Assembly: GCF_900155965.1 (NCBI RefSeq)
Contig: NZ_FTMG01000004.1
Location: 1 to 64,000 of the forward strand
From: Mucilaginibacter lappiensis
GTDB taxonomy: Bacteria; Bacteroidota; Bacteroidia; Sphingobacteriales; Sphingobacteriaceae
DNA length: 64,000 nucleotides
Reading direction: 5' to 3'
The notes under the pieces were generated by a model that was given only the letters and a program-made list of their open reading frames with translations, was not told where the DNA came from and did not search any database. The translations under genes and the position numbers were made by a program. Below, piece by piece: positions 34,986 to 44,389 of this stretch (its first letter is position 1; each line of letters starts with the position of its first letter).

Positions 34986-35133
34986 CCCTCGCCCCTACTT
35001 CGTTGTTTGAATTTTATAATAAGGCTCAAAAATTAAAATCAATTGTTTATCAGGCTGAATTTCAGGCTTTGAAATTTTGCCTCAACATTACGCGGCAAAT
35101 ATTGTTGAACCTATTGACTAAGCACATAATTGC

Positions 35134-36918
35134 ATGAGCAGACATACCTACGATACCGGAATAATTGGAAATTGCGCCTTTTTGGCCCATATTAATAAAA
35201 ATACTAATGTGGACTGGCTTTGCTGGCCCAAATTTGATAGTACATTTATCTTTGGAGGTTTACTGGATAAAGCCAAAGGCGGCGAGTTTTCTATCCGCCC
35301 GGAAGGTGAATATACTTCGGTACAGTATTACCTGGAAAATACTAATGTACTGATAACAGAGATAAGCCCTAAAAGCGGTGGTAAATACCGTATTACCGAT
35401 TTTGCACCAAGGTTTTATCAACACCAGCGGTATTACAAACCCTTAATGCTGATCAGGAAGATTGAAGCGATAGAAGGCTCACCAAGGGTTATTGTGAAAT
35501 GCGAACCTGTATCTGAATATGGTGCAGTAAAATTAACCGTTAACCGGGGAAGTAACCATATACAATACCTGGGTGGCGAGGAAAATATTCGACTTACCAC
35601 CAATATACCCATTAGTTATGTATTTGATGAGCAGGCTTTTGTATTGAATGAAACTAAATACCTGGCCTTAACCTATGGAGAACCACTGGAGGCCGCTTTG
35701 ATATCCACAGCCGACCGCTTTTTGGCCGAGACTGTTCAGTACTGGCGTACCTGGATCAAACATTCATCTATCGCTACATATTACCAGCCATTCGTGATCC
35801 GTTCGGGACTGGCTTTAAAAATACACCAATTTGAGGATACTGGGGCCATTATAGCGGCAAGTACCACCAGTTTGCCCGAATCACCGGGAAGCGGTCGTAA
35901 CTGGGACTACAGATACTGCTGGCTGCGCGATACCTATTATGTAATCACAGCGCTAAACCACATTGGGCATTTTGAGGAAATGGAGAAATATTTTAGCTAT
36001 GTTACGGATATTTCTTTTTCTGAAGATGAGCGCTATCAGCCGCTTTACGGCATAACCGGTAAAAGAAACCTGGTGGAGGAGATTTTGACAGATCTGGAGG
36101 GGTATATGGGTAATCAGCCCGTGCGTATTGGTAACCAGGCTTATGAGCATATACAAAACGATATTTATGGGCAAGTGATGATCTCCCTGCTCCCGCTGTA
36201 TACTGATCACCGTTTTGTTTTCTCGGAACGGAAAGATTCTGTCCGTTGGATCGAGTCGCTACTGAATAAAATTGACCGTACCATCGATGAAAAGGACGCC
36301 GGGATCTGGGAGTTCAGAAATATGGCAAATATTCATTGCTATAGCAATTTGTTTCAGTGGGCCGGAGCATCGGCTGCCGAAAAAATGGCTCGCACTATCG
36401 ATAATAAAGAACTCATAGATAAAGCTATTGAGCTGAAAGAGCGGGCCGCTGCGCATATTGAAAGCTGTTATGACCCGATCAGAAAAGTGTATACCAATTC
36501 GGCCGGCAGCTCTAACTTGGATGCAAGTACGCTGCAACTGATCATGATGAATTATCTTGACCCTGAATCACAAAAGGCAAAAGATCATTTACTTGCACTG
36601 GAAAAAGAGTTGAGAACACCTAATGGATTATTTTACAGGTATTTATATACGGATGATTTTGGAAAGCCTAAGACCACTTTTCTGATATGTGCCTTTTGGT
36701 ATGTGGAGGCATTGGCCAGCGTTGGCCGTCTGGATGACGCGCAGCGAGAGTTTGCCAATCTGCTGCAGTATTCCAATCACCTGCTGTTATTCAGCGAGGA
36801 TGTTGATGAGCAGGACGGCAGTCAATGGGGCAATTTTCCGCAGGCCTATAGTCACGTAGGTTTGATGAATGCCGCCTATCGTATCGCCATCAAATTAGAC
36901 AGACCGGTATTTTTGTAA
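35134..36918 (+). CDS. Glycoside hydrolase family 15 protein (glucoamylase/trehalase-like)
   Basis: A 594-residue cytosolic-type enzyme with no signal peptide. The N-terminal beta-sandwich domain begins IIGNCAFLAHINKNTNVDWL, and the (alpha/alpha)6 barrel carries R255-N-W-D-Y-R-Y-C-W-L-R-D266. A late acidic cluster, SEDVDEQDGSQWGNFPQAYS, matches the GH15 catalytic-base region. GH15 enzymes act on alpha-glucans or trehalose. The convergent OtsAB next door makes a trehalose-related role plausible, but a terminal glucosidase on storage glucan cannot be excluded. Confidence 0.88.
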   Translation: MSRHTYDTGIIGNCAFLAHINKNTNVDWLCWPKFDSTFIFGGLLDKAKGGEFSIRPEGEYTSVQYYLENTNVLITEISPKSGGKYRITDFAPRFYQHQRYYKPLMLIRKIEAIEGSPRVIVKCEPVSEYGAVKLTVNRGSNHIQYLGGEENIRLTTNIPISYVFDEQAFVLNETKYLALTYGEPLEAALISTADRFLAETVQYWRTWIKHSSIATYYQPFVIRSGLALKIHQFEDTGAIIAASTTSLPESPGSGRNWDYRYCWLRDTYYVITALNHIGHFEEMEKYFSYVTDISFSEDERYQPLYGITGKRNLVEEILTDLEGYMGNQPVRIGNQAYEHIQNDIYGQVMISLLPLYTDHRFVFSERKDSVRWIESLLNKIDRTIDEKDAGIWEFRNMANIHCYSNLFQWAGASAAEKMARTIDNKELIDKAIELKERAAAHIESCYDPIRKVYTNSAGSSNLDASTLQLIMMNYLDPESQKAKDHLLALEKELRTPNGLFYRYLYTDDFGKPKTTFLICAFWYVEALASVGRLDDAQREFANLLQYSNHLLLFSEDVDEQDGSQWGNFPQAYSHVGLMNAAYRIAIKLDRPVFL

Positions 36919-36929
36919 TTATTAATTAG

Positions 36930-37022
36930 TTGATTAGGTTGATTGAGTTAGTAGTTGATTGTGTTTATAAAGCATAAAACACTTGTCAACTGTGAAAGTT
37001 CCAACCTAATCAACCTAATCAA
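36930..37022. repeat. Inverted repeat between GH15 and otsAB
   Basis: Arms 36930-36944 (TTGATTAGGTTGATT) and 37008-37022 are perfect 15-bp reverse complements with further imperfect pairing outside. The right arm covers the stop codon of otsAB. It may work as a weak terminator for both convergent genes. Confidence 0.65.
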
Positions 37023-39217
37023 TTAACCTCAACCGTAGTATGCTGAGTAAAGCTGGTGAGTAACTTACGTACCTCTGTTGGGTTACGGAGATAAAATTTA
37101 GCTGCCGATAAATTGCTGCCTACCTTGATAGTAATGGCCGCTTCGGGCAGGGCTTTAAATATATCTTCGTCGGTGTAATCATCGCCAAAGGCAATAATAA
37201 AATCATAGTCTTTGCCCTCGGTTAGGCTTAAAGCAGCTTTGCCCTTGTTGATGTCCATATTCTTTACTTCCAGTACCTTATCCCCTGCTAAAAGTTGTAA
37301 CCCTTTATCGCTGGCCAGGTATTTCAAGTTGTTCATGAGTTCGCTTGCTCTAAGCTCGCCTAAGCCATTTTGTGCCTTGCGATAGTGCCAGGCTAGTGAA
37401 TATGTTTTTTCTTCGATAAAAGAGCCCGGAGTGCGGTCTACATAGGTTTCCAGGATAGGATAAATATCGTGCTTCCATTGATCGCTCAAGCCCGTTATTT
37501 TATGCCAGTGGGTTTCCGGTCTTTTAAACCAGGAACCATGTTCAGCAATCAGGTATATATCCATGTGTTTAAACCAGGCGTCCAGGTTTTCATGCTTGCG
37601 GCCGCTAATCAGTACTACCTGGTTGGCCGGGTCTTCGGAAAGCTTGTTAATGATGTTATATAATTCTTCATCGGGGCTGGCCTGATCAATGTTCGATTTG
37701 AAGCTTACCAATGTACCATCATAGTCCAAGAAGATGATCCGCTTTTTGGTTTTGATATACCGGTTAATGATGGATTGCTCTGTAGCAAAACTTACGTGCC
37801 TTGCCTGCATCGAGCGTTGCATCAGCTTAACCTCTTTTAATCGATCAAAGAAAATTTTGACCCAATGCGAGATGTTAAATTTAGAGACTAACTGCCGCAT
37901 GGGTATCATGCGTTTTTGCTGCTCTTCCAGCGGCATACTAATAGCTTCTAATATAGCCCTGCAAACTTCGCCGGTATTATTAGGATTTACGATGATGGCA
38001 TCTATTAATTCTTTAGAAGAACCTGCCATTTCGCTTAGTATCAATACACCATCGTTGTTTGTTCGGCTGGCAATATACTCTTTGCTTACCAGATTCATGC
38101 CATCGCGCATAGGGGTTACCAGGCATACGTCGGCTGTATGATACAATGCTGAAAGCGTTTCAATAGGGAACGACCGATAATAATAATGGATGGGCGTCCA
38201 ATCCATGGTACGGTATATGGAATTGATATTACCTACCCTTTTGTCTATTTCTTCGCGCAGGTGGGCGTATTGTGGAACGGTATCTCTTGAAGGTACCACA
38301 ATCATGTAGAAGGTTATTTTTTCAATACACTCGGGGCAAAGCTCCAGCATTAGTTCAAAGGCCTGCAGGCGTTGCAATATGCCCTTACTATAATCAAGGC
38401 GATCGATAGAAAGGATGAGTTTAGTGTCTTTAAAATTATTTTTTATCAGTTCAATCTGTTCTTTGACATCGTCCTGTAGCGGCAAAGTGGCATACTTTTG
38501 CTCATCTATTCCCATTGGAAATGATTCCACCACGATAGAACGCTCATCCATGGTGATGATGTTTGATGAGGTATTCACAGGCAAAATTCGGGAGGTAGCT
38601 CCCAAAAAGTGCCGTACATCATCAAAGGTGTGAAAGCCGATGAGATCTGCACCTAACATGCCTTCCAGTAGTTCAGATCTCCAGGGTATCAACCGGAACA
38701 TCTCATGCGATGGAAATGGGATATGCAGGAAAAAGCCAATGGAAACATCCGGCAGTTCACTCCTTACCAAAGCGGGTAAAAGCAATAACTGATAATCATG
38801 GATCCATATGATATCACCGGGCTCGGCAATACTTAATATGATGTCTCTAAATTTTTGATTTACAGCCTGATAATAATCCCAATTGGATTGTTTGTAATTG
38901 GCGTATGTAGAAGCATAATAATGAAAAACGGGCCATAATACCTCGTTTGAAAATCCTTCATAATATTGGTTGATCTCCTCCTGATCGAGGAAAACGGGTA
39001 TGAGACTAAGTTCTTTTAACTGTTGGGAAACATGGTCTTTATCCTGCTGCTCGGTGATTTCGATACCGGGCCAGCCTATCCAAACGTTATTGTCTTGTTT
39101 ATATATTGAACCTAAACCAGTTGCTAAACCTCCTTCACTGGGCGATAAAACATACTCGTCATCCGCTTTTGAAATTTTGATAGGTAACCGGTTAGATACA
39201 ATGATGGTCTTGGGCAT
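37019..39217 (-). CDS. otsAB: Bifunctional trehalose-6-phosphate synthase/phosphatase
   Basis: A 732-residue fusion of two enzymes. The GT20 OtsA half (about 1-465) has IIVSNRLPI, H140-D141 in IHDYQLLLLP, and RDGMNLVSKEY; it makes trehalose-6-phosphate from UDP-glucose and glucose-6-phosphate. The OtsB half (about 490-732) is a HAD phosphatase with D498 and D500 in LDYDGTLVSF and the late motif AFGDDYTDEDIF. The fusion makes trehalose in one polypeptide and is a common arrangement in Bacteroidota. It is convergent with a GH15 gene; both are probably linked to osmoprotection or carbon storage. Confidence 0.96.
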   Translation of the reverse strand: MPKTIIVSNRLPIKISKADDEYVLSPSEGGLATGLGSIYKQDNNVWIGWPGIEITEQQDKDHVSQQLKELSLIPVFLDQEEINQYYEGFSNEVLWPVFHYYASTYANYKQSNWDYYQAVNQKFRDIILSIAEPGDIIWIHDYQLLLLPALVRSELPDVSIGFFLHIPFPSHEMFRLIPWRSELLEGMLGADLIGFHTFDDVRHFLGATSRILPVNTSSNIITMDERSIVVESFPMGIDEQKYATLPLQDDVKEQIELIKNNFKDTKLILSIDRLDYSKGILQRLQAFELMLELCPECIEKITFYMIVVPSRDTVPQYAHLREEIDKRVGNINSIYRTMDWTPIHYYYRSFPIETLSALYHTADVCLVTPMRDGMNLVSKEYIASRTNNDGVLILSEMAGSSKELIDAIIVNPNNTGEVCRAILEAISMPLEEQQKRMIPMRQLVSKFNISHWVKIFFDRLKEVKLMQRSMQARHVSFATEQSIINRYIKTKKRIIFLDYDGTLVSFKSNIDQASPDEELYNIINKLSEDPANQVVLISGRKHENLDAWFKHMDIYLIAEHGSWFKRPETHWHKITGLSDQWKHDIYPILETYVDRTPGSFIEEKTYSLAWHYRKAQNGLGELRASELMNNLKYLASDKGLQLLAGDKVLEVKNMDINKGKAALSLTEGKDYDFIIAFGDDYTDEDIFKALPEAAITIKVGSNLSAAKFYLRNPTEVRKLLTSFTQHTTVEVN

Positions 39218-39322
39218 ATCTGCAAATTATATTAATAAACTGTACTTATTAATAAAGACAGAAAGCCCTAATTTGTTTGCTTAATAGTTACAATGGATGG
39301 CAAAATAACAAGTTTGTGACAT

Positions 39323-39358
39323 AAAAAAGCCATCCTGAAACATCAGAATGGCTTTTTA
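39323..39358 (-). terminator. Intrinsic terminator of the exported 160-aa protein gene
   Basis: Stem AAAAAGCCATCCTGA / TCAGAATGGCTTTTT with one mismatch and a 4-nt loop AACA, flanked by A/T tracts, 17 bp after the stop. Confidence 0.85.
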
Positions 39359-39374
39359 TAAAAACCTTTTAGAA

Positions 39375-39857
39375 TTATCTTACTTGTTGGAAAAACTCCA
39401 GGTTAGCTTGTTGAGTGATTCTTACCAATACTTCATGAGAATCGTTTTTAAGATCAACAAAGTATGAAGTTGGATCGATGTTGTCATTCAGGTCAGTATT
39501 AGCCTGGTAAACGATCACCTCGCCTATTTCGTAACCCTTGTAATCTTTAGCAATTTGTTTTAAAGTTTTTGCTGGGATAGCTTTAGCGTCAACTCTTTGA
39601 GTTACACCTAAAAACTCACCGTTAAGATTGTAGAAAGCGGTTTTCTTAACACCATCAATGGTGAAGGTAGCTTTCTGGCAATTTTTGGTTACTGTCCAGT
39701 TTACTTCTTTTGCATCAGCAAAGTCAACTGTAAAACCATGTAAGGCAATGTATGAAACATTAGTTCCACCATCGGCTACTTTTTTAGCGCCATCGGCAGC
39801 AAATACATTAACACTTAATAAAGCGGCAATTGCGGTAGTTATAAATATCTTTTTCAT
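39375..39857 (-). CDS. Exported hypothetical protein, PepSY/BLIP-like
   Basis: A 160-residue exported protein with a signal peptide (MKKIFITTAIAALLSVNVFA/AD). The mature part has alternating strands with FADAKEVNWTVTKNCQKATF, and the pair KTAFYNLNGEFLGVTQRVDA plus KDYKGYEIGEVIVYQ resembles the PepSY-like BLIP-related fold frequent in Bacteroidota periplasmic proteins. It has no catalytic motif and a single cysteine in the mature part. It is monocistronic with its own terminator. I do not assign a function. Confidence 0.65.
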   Translation of the reverse strand: MKKIFITTAIAALLSVNVFAADGAKKVADGGTNVSYIALHGFTVDFADAKEVNWTVTKNCQKATFTIDGVKKTAFYNLNGEFLGVTQRVDAKAIPAKTLKQIAKDYKGYEIGEVIVYQANTDLNDNIDPTSYFVDLKNDSHEVLVRITQQANLEFFQQVR

Positions 39858-40029
39858 GTTCGTTTAAATTTTAAATCCATAACAAAAGTATGCTAAGATT
39901 AGCAATGTGACAAATAAAATTTAACTTTTATGAATATTTTATAATTATATGACTTTTATGATGAAAAATTTAAATTTTAACAATGTACTTAGTGTATAAT
40001 TTACAATATGTAAATTTAAAAAAGCATAA

Positions 40030-40063
40030 AAAAATCGGTTTGCAGTTAGCTAAACCGATTTTT
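40030..40063 (-). terminator. Intrinsic terminator of the glucose-dehydrogenase-like gene
   Basis: A 12-bp perfect stem (AAAAATCGGTTT / AAACCGATTTTT) with a 10-nt loop, bordered by A and T tracts, 20 bp after the stop. Confidence 0.85.
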
Positions 40064-40083
40064 CACATTTTTTTAACCTTAAT

Positions 40084-40887
40084 TTAACCGTTATCTGCGA
40101 AACCCGGATACAAAGTCATGCCTCCATCCATAAAAATAGTGGTACCGGTTATATAATCAGCCTCGTCAGATGCCAGCCAGGTGGCCAGTTTGCCAATATC
40201 ATCGGGCTTACCAATGCGGTTATATGGTATGAGGGTGAGTAACTTATCCAATGCTTCGGGTGTATCCCAGGCACTTTTATTAATAGGAGTTTGTATAGCA
40301 CCCGGCCCAATACCTACTACCCTTATTTTATGCGGAGCCAACTCCTGGGCTATACTTTTCATAAACATGCTGATGCCTCCCTTACTTGCAGCATAATTAA
40401 CATGGCCTCCCCAGGGAATCACTTCATGTACACTGCTCATGCAAATGATCTTACCGGCGGCCCTGCTCCGATCTTCAACTACACCCCTGCGTATAAATTC
40501 CCTTGCCGCTTCACGTGAGCATAAAAACTGACCGGTAAGGTTAATACTGATCACTGTATTCCAGTCATCCAGGGTCATGTCTACAAACCGGGAATCCTTT
40601 TGTAAGCCGGCATTGTTCACCAGTATATCAATAGTGCCGTACTGTGCGTACATCTGGGCAAACATTGCTTTTACCTGATCTTCGTGGCTTACATCGGCCT
40701 GTACGGCAAATGCTTCGCCGCCGGCTGCTTTTATTTCGGCAACAGTAGCCTCGGCAGCATCGTGATTGTGAGCGTAGTTGATGACCAGCTTTGCACCTGC
40801 ACCGGCCAGTGCCAGTGCCACGCCTTTACCAATACCACTATCGGCGCCGGTAACCAGGGCCGCTTGTCCTTTTAATGATGGGTTCAT
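40084..40887 (-). CDS. SDR family glucose-1-dehydrogenase-like oxidoreductase
   Basis: A 267-residue classical SDR with TGADSGIGKG as the cofactor loop, NNAGLQ as the structural motif, and YAASK at the active site. The combination MSSVHEVIPWGGHVNY and the C-terminus TTIFMDGGMTLYPGF closely follows Bacillus-type glucose 1-dehydrogenases. It probably oxidises glucose or another sugar/polyol with NAD(P)+. It is a single-gene unit with its own terminator. Substrate specificity is inferred from resemblance only. Confidence 0.87.
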   Translation of the reverse strand: MNPSLKGQAALVTGADSGIGKGVALALAGAGAKLVINYAHNHDAAEATVAEIKAAGGEAFAVQADVSHEDQVKAMFAQMYAQYGTIDILVNNAGLQKDSRFVDMTLDDWNTVISINLTGQFLCSREAAREFIRRGVVEDRSRAAGKIICMSSVHEVIPWGGHVNYAASKGGISMFMKSIAQELAPHKIRVVGIGPGAIQTPINKSAWDTPEALDKLLTLIPYNRIGKPDDIGKLATWLASDEADYITGTTIFMDGGMTLYPGFADNG

Positions 40888-40970
40888 TGATTCACAGATT
40901 TAATTGTTTCAATATAACCAATGTATTTTATACCATAAGGTTTTAAAATGTTAAAAATGTGTAAACAAAA

Positions 40971-40992
40971 AGAGACGCCAATACGCGTCTCT
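40971..40992 (-). terminator. Intrinsic terminator of mqnA
   Basis: An 8-bp stem (AGAGACGC / GCGTCTCT) with a 6-nt loop. On the minus strand it is followed by TTTTGTTT, 28 bp after the mqnA stop. Confidence 0.75.
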
Positions 40993-41020
40993 TCAATAGG
41001 AAAAACAGGGCCGTAGCTCC

Positions 41021-41764
41021 TTACAATGCCTTTATATAATCTAAAAACATATAAAGCGCTTTCTTTTTTCCGTCAGTAAGGTCAAAATCTATCTTGTGCA
41101 TTAGGTAGTCCTGGATATCAAAATCGTCCCGCATAGGTAGTTCCTCAAAAAGTTCAGCCCGGTGATCGAGACCATATTTCAGTGCCGCGTTAAACTCGTT
41201 CATAAAATCTTGTGGAATTGGTTTATTAGCTATCCATCCTGCAAACATAAAAGGAAGATCTTTAAAATTCTGCCATTCTTCGGCAAGATCGTAGGCATAT
41301 TTATATTTGTTCTTTTTGCCAAAGGTACGGTCGCCAATTTGTACAAAGGCGGTGTTGGCTTCTGTTGATTCGCTGTAGTCGTCGGCGTCTTTAATCAATT
41401 CCGGATACACCTTCCAATAGTTTTTTAATAAAACCCGGGCCAAGTTATTAGATGACCGTGATTGGGGATCAAGTTGCAGGTATTTGATGTCCTTAACATC
41501 GCAATTACTAAAAATAAATACGGAGTTTACCGCTCCAACGGCGCCGATGCAGTATTCAGATACTATTTCCCAATGGGGTAAATTCAAGGTGGCTGCTACA
41601 GGAATGAGGCCGATATCAACCACGTCATCAATCAGTTTTTGAGCGCAGTCTGAGGGCATATCCAGGCTCAATTCAATTTTATCTAAAATGCCACTATGTT
41701 GGATGCCGTATATAAAGGGTTTGGTGTTGGTATAGCTTACAGCTGATATTCTTATTTTATTCAC
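41021..41764 (-). CDS. mqnA: Chorismate dehydratase (menaquinone via futalosine)
   Basis: A 247-residue MqnA that dehydrates chorismate to 3-enolpyruvyl-benzoate, the first step of the futalosine route to menaquinone. The N-terminus ISAVSYTNTKPFIYGI and the segment DVVDIGLIPVAATLNL are typical; the fold is that of a periplasmic-binding-protein-like enzyme. The start codon is GTG at 41764, and no ATG fits the family N-terminus. It follows a histidine phosphatase gene by 14 bp and lies near mqnE, forming a small menaquinone cluster. Confidence 0.93.
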   Translation of the reverse strand: MNKIRISAVSYTNTKPFIYGIQHSGILDKIELSLDMPSDCAQKLIDDVVDIGLIPVAATLNLPHWEIVSEYCIGAVGAVNSVFIFSNCDVKDIKYLQLDPQSRSSNNLARVLLKNYWKVYPELIKDADDYSESTEANTAFVQIGDRTFGKKNKYKYAYDLAEEWQNFKDLPFMFAGWIANKPIPQDFMNEFNAALKYGLDHRAELFEELPMRDDFDIQDYLMHKIDFDLTDGKKKALYMFLDYIKAL

Positions 41765-41778
41765 AGAAACGCTCTCTT

Positions 41779-42399
41779 TCAGGATTGTTTTAAATGTTCG
41801 GAGTTATTAAAATCGACGATCTCAAATTTTTCGCCGTCATATATTACTTTATATAAAACCAGGTTTTGGTGCGGAAAAGTATCCATTTCGGTAAGGGATT
41901 TTCCGCTTAGGATACAAAGCAACAAGCGCATGGCGCGACCGTGCATACATATCAACACGGTTTTTTCTTCGGGATGGCTCATGATTACGTCAAGGGCTTC
42001 CCGTTCGCGTATTTCCACCTCATTCGGGCTTTCGCCACCTTCAAACTTGCTGTCTAAACGGCCATCAAGCCAGTCGCGCATAATTTGTAAAAAGGCAGCT
42101 TTGTTTTGCGCAGTTGCAGGTTGCCCCTCATGTATTCCCCAGGCCAGTTCGTCTAAACCTGATAATTTTTGATATGGAATACCCAGATCAATAAAAGGCT
42201 GAATACTTTGCTGAGTACGCTTTAGGGCCGATATGTATATTTTATCAAAGGGTATGCTTTTGTAAGCTTCATAAAATTGTGAAGCCTGCTTACGTCCTTC
42301 ATCATTTAAATCGGTATCCATTCCCCGACCCTGCACAACTCCCAGTCTGTTAAGCTCTGTTTGGCCGTGTCGTACTATATATAAGGTTTTTTGTATCAT
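41779..42399 (-). CDS. Histidine phosphatase family protein
   Basis: A 206-residue phosphoglycerate-mutase-like protein. The RHGQTELN motif at the N-terminus supplies the phospho-accepting histidine, and CMHGRAMRLLLC supplies the second. It resembles the broad PhoE/CobC group, with no clear substrate. It is encoded between mqnE and mqnA on the same strand, 14 bp from mqnA, so it is cotranscribed with menaquinone genes. Whether it acts in that pathway is unknown. Confidence 0.85.
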   Translation of the reverse strand: MIQKTLYIVRHGQTELNRLGVVQGRGMDTDLNDEGRKQASQFYEAYKSIPFDKIYISALKRTQQSIQPFIDLGIPYQKLSGLDELAWGIHEGQPATAQNKAAFLQIMRDWLDGRLDSKFEGGESPNEVEIREREALDVIMSHPEEKTVLICMHGRAMRLLLCILSGKSLTEMDTFPHQNLVLYKVIYDGEKFEIVDFNNSEHLKQS

Positions 42400-42403
42400 T
42401 CAG

Positions 42404-42493
42404 TCTTAAGCCCAAAGCTAAAAGCCGAAGGCCTAAAGCTTTATTTGCTTGTTTTTTTATTGCTTTAGGCTTTTAGCCTTCTGCTTTAAGCTT
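42404..42493. repeat. GCTTAAAGC-type inverted repeat between mqnE and the phosphatase gene
   Basis: The left arm (CTTAAGCCCAAAGCTAAAAG and onward to CCTAAAGC) pairs imperfectly with the right arm, which starts GCTTTAGGCTTTTAGCC and ends TTTAAGC, around a T-rich loop. It is the best-preserved of three copies of this repeat family in the window. Confidence 0.65.
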
Positions 42494-42498
42494 TTCAC

Positions 42499-43695
42499 CT
42501 AATTAATTACCGGTAACTTGTAATACTGGGGTTTGGGCTCAGTTTCTGGGAATTCAAAGTTAGTAAAGTCGGTTACCACATTATATAATGTGTCACGCTC
42601 AATTGGCTGCCGGCCTACATTTTTTATCAGCTCTACCAGCTGTTTGGTACTCATGCCCGGGTGTTGTTCTTCGGCACCCGCCATGGAGTATATTTTAGTG
42701 GTATCATCCAGTGTACCATCAATATCATCAACCCCAAAATTCAGGGATAGTTGCGCGGTAGTACGACTGATCATGGCCCAATAAGCTTTAATATGATCAA
42801 AATTATCCAGGTAAATACGCGCCACTGCATAATTACGCAGATCCTCCACCACCGTTGACTCGGGCACATGCGACATCTGGTTATCCTGGTTACGGAATTT
42901 TAGCGGTATAAAGGTTTGGAAACCTCCGGTTTTATCCTGCAGTTGGCGCAAACGTTCCATATGATCAACGCGGTGCCAGAATTTTTCAATATGCCCGTAT
43001 AACATGGTAGCATTGGAACGGTTCCCCAATTTGTGCCATTCTTCATGGATGGCCAGCCATTGGTCGCCGGTACATTTATCTTTAGATATCAAGTCACGTA
43101 CCTCTGGGTGGAAAATCTCGGCACCACCACCAGGTATCGACTGTAAACCAGCTTCATGCATCAGGCGCATACCTGTAGCATAGTCAATTTTAGCTTTTTT
43201 AAATATATAATGATATTCAACCGGTGTTAATGCCTTGATGTGCAGCTCCGGGCGATGCGCGCGGATACGGCTAAAAAGCTCCTGGTAAAAGGGTACGTCA
43301 TATTGCGGTAAAACACCACCTACTATATGTACTTCGGTTACCGGTTCGCCATCATATTTGGTCACCATGTTAAACATCTCGTCCATGGTGTACTCCCAAC
43401 CTTCCGATTTTTGTTTCAGCAAGCGAGAGTATGAGCAAAATTTGCAGTCATAAACACACAAATTAGTAGGCTCGATATGAAAATTACGATTGAAATAGGT
43501 TTTAAGCCCGTGCCGTTTTTCGCGGATGTAATTGGCTAAAACGCCCAGATAACCCAGGTCGCCCTGCTCATACAAGATCACGCCTTCATCAAAGGTGATG
43601 CGTTCGCTGTTAAGAACTTTTTCGGCAATGTGCTTTAAATCAGCGGATAGATCCGGATTTTGTAATAATAACTGTAAATTACCTTCAGCTTCCAT
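42499..43695 (-). CDS. mqnE: Aminofutalosine synthase, radical SAM
   Basis: A 398-residue radical SAM enzyme that joins 3-enolpyruvyl-benzoate with SAM to make 6-amino-6-deoxyfutalosine. The iron-sulfur cysteines are C80, C84 and C87 in NLCVYDCKFC, the radical SAM pattern CxxxCxxC. EWHKLGNRSNATMLYGH is typical of MqnE/MqnC. I use the ATG at 43695; a TTG six codons earlier adds nothing useful. Together with mqnA it shows that menaquinone is made by the futalosine route. Confidence 0.94.
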   Translation of the reverse strand: MEAEGNLQLLLQNPDLSADLKHIAEKVLNSERITFDEGVILYEQGDLGYLGVLANYIREKRHGLKTYFNRNFHIEPTNLCVYDCKFCSYSRLLKQKSEGWEYTMDEMFNMVTKYDGEPVTEVHIVGGVLPQYDVPFYQELFSRIRAHRPELHIKALTPVEYHYIFKKAKIDYATGMRLMHEAGLQSIPGGGAEIFHPEVRDLISKDKCTGDQWLAIHEEWHKLGNRSNATMLYGHIEKFWHRVDHMERLRQLQDKTGGFQTFIPLKFRNQDNQMSHVPESTVVEDLRNYAVARIYLDNFDHIKAYWAMISRTTAQLSLNFGVDDIDGTLDDTTKIYSMAGAEEQHPGMSTKQLVELIKNVGRQPIERDTLYNVVTDFTNFEFPETEPKPQYYKLPVIN

Positions 43696-43782
43696 GAAAA
43701 AAACTTTGCGCAAATGTACTAAAAAGCATAAAACTATGCTTTATGAGATAATTCATTGCAAAGTGGATGGAAGTAAATGACA

Positions 43783-44310
43783 CTAAAATTGCACAGAGGT
43801 TATTGCGCCTATGGTTATACCGTTAAAACAATCATCCTGGCAGCCTTTGGGGACAAAGCCGCAACTCGATATCATACCCTTGTTTTTTGTTTCAAAATAA
43901 ATATCATTGGATTTCTTATCGGCTTTTAGCCAAATGGTTTTGGCTTTTTGATAAATATCATCTAAAGTAAGTAGTTCCCCACCTTGATTAACATGGGTAT
44001 TTAAGCTCGATTTTTCCTCATGCCACTGGGCAACAGTATCCTGTTTATTAGTGCCGTCCCGACGTAGTTGAACAGCGGTAAAATCCCTGGAAACAATTGT
44101 TCCATTAATTATTGCAATTTTTGTTTCACTACCATAGCCGAAAACAGACCCAAAGTTAGTGGTATACTGATACGAGCTATGCGATCTATTCTTAAAGCTT
44201 ATCCAGGCGTTATAGCTTTTGTTAAAGTCGTTTTCATTGGCGATGCCATCTTTTTTGCAGCTGGTTATTGCAATTAAAATAATGATAATAGATAAGAATA
44301 GCGTTTTCAT
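43783..44310 (-). CDS. Hypothetical lipoprotein
   Basis: A 175-residue protein with a lipoprotein signal (MKTLFLSIIIILIAITSC, acceptor Cys18). The mature part carries a DUF6174-like pattern, with the opening YNAWISFKNRSHSSYQYTT and the later LLTLDDIYQKAKTIW, and two late cysteine pairs (SSCGFVPKGCQDDC) suited to disulfides. The DUF6174 similarity is from memory and tentative. It is divergent from the transsulfuration gene at 44390 and probably membrane-anchored on the periplasmic side. Confidence 0.6.
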   Translation of the reverse strand: MKTLFLSIIIILIAITSCKKDGIANENDFNKSYNAWISFKNRSHSSYQYTTNFGSVFGYGSETKIAIINGTIVSRDFTAVQLRRDGTNKQDTVAQWHEEKSSLNTHVNQGGELLTLDDIYQKAKTIWLKADKKSNDIYFETKNKGMISSCGFVPKGCQDDCFNGITIGAITSVQF

Positions 44311-44389
44311 GATGCAGGTTTTAAAATATTACGGAACAATTATTCCCTCCGTTACATCTTATAAAAATAATCTTATTTAATTTGGCCAA

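Larger units (their letters stand above)
34618..35133. other. Spacer with terminator and conserved AT-rich element
   Basis: 516 bp without a credible gene; a 62-codon frame at its right end is low-complexity. It contains a terminator (34735-34772), a short AT palindrome just before it, the AT-rich element copy A (34860-34985), and the word AATAAGGCTCAAAAA at 35018-35032. Both of the last two recur near 56000. Confidence 0.6.

Noticed and set aside
34949..35137. 62-codon frame before the GH15 gene
   Set aside because: Low complexity, overlaps the GH15 ATG, and starts within the AT-rich element; no protein features.
40941..40966. Third copy of the AT-rich element near the mqnA end
   Set aside because: Only loose similarity (TTTTAAAATGTTAAAAATGTG); the ordered islands of the two true copies are missing.
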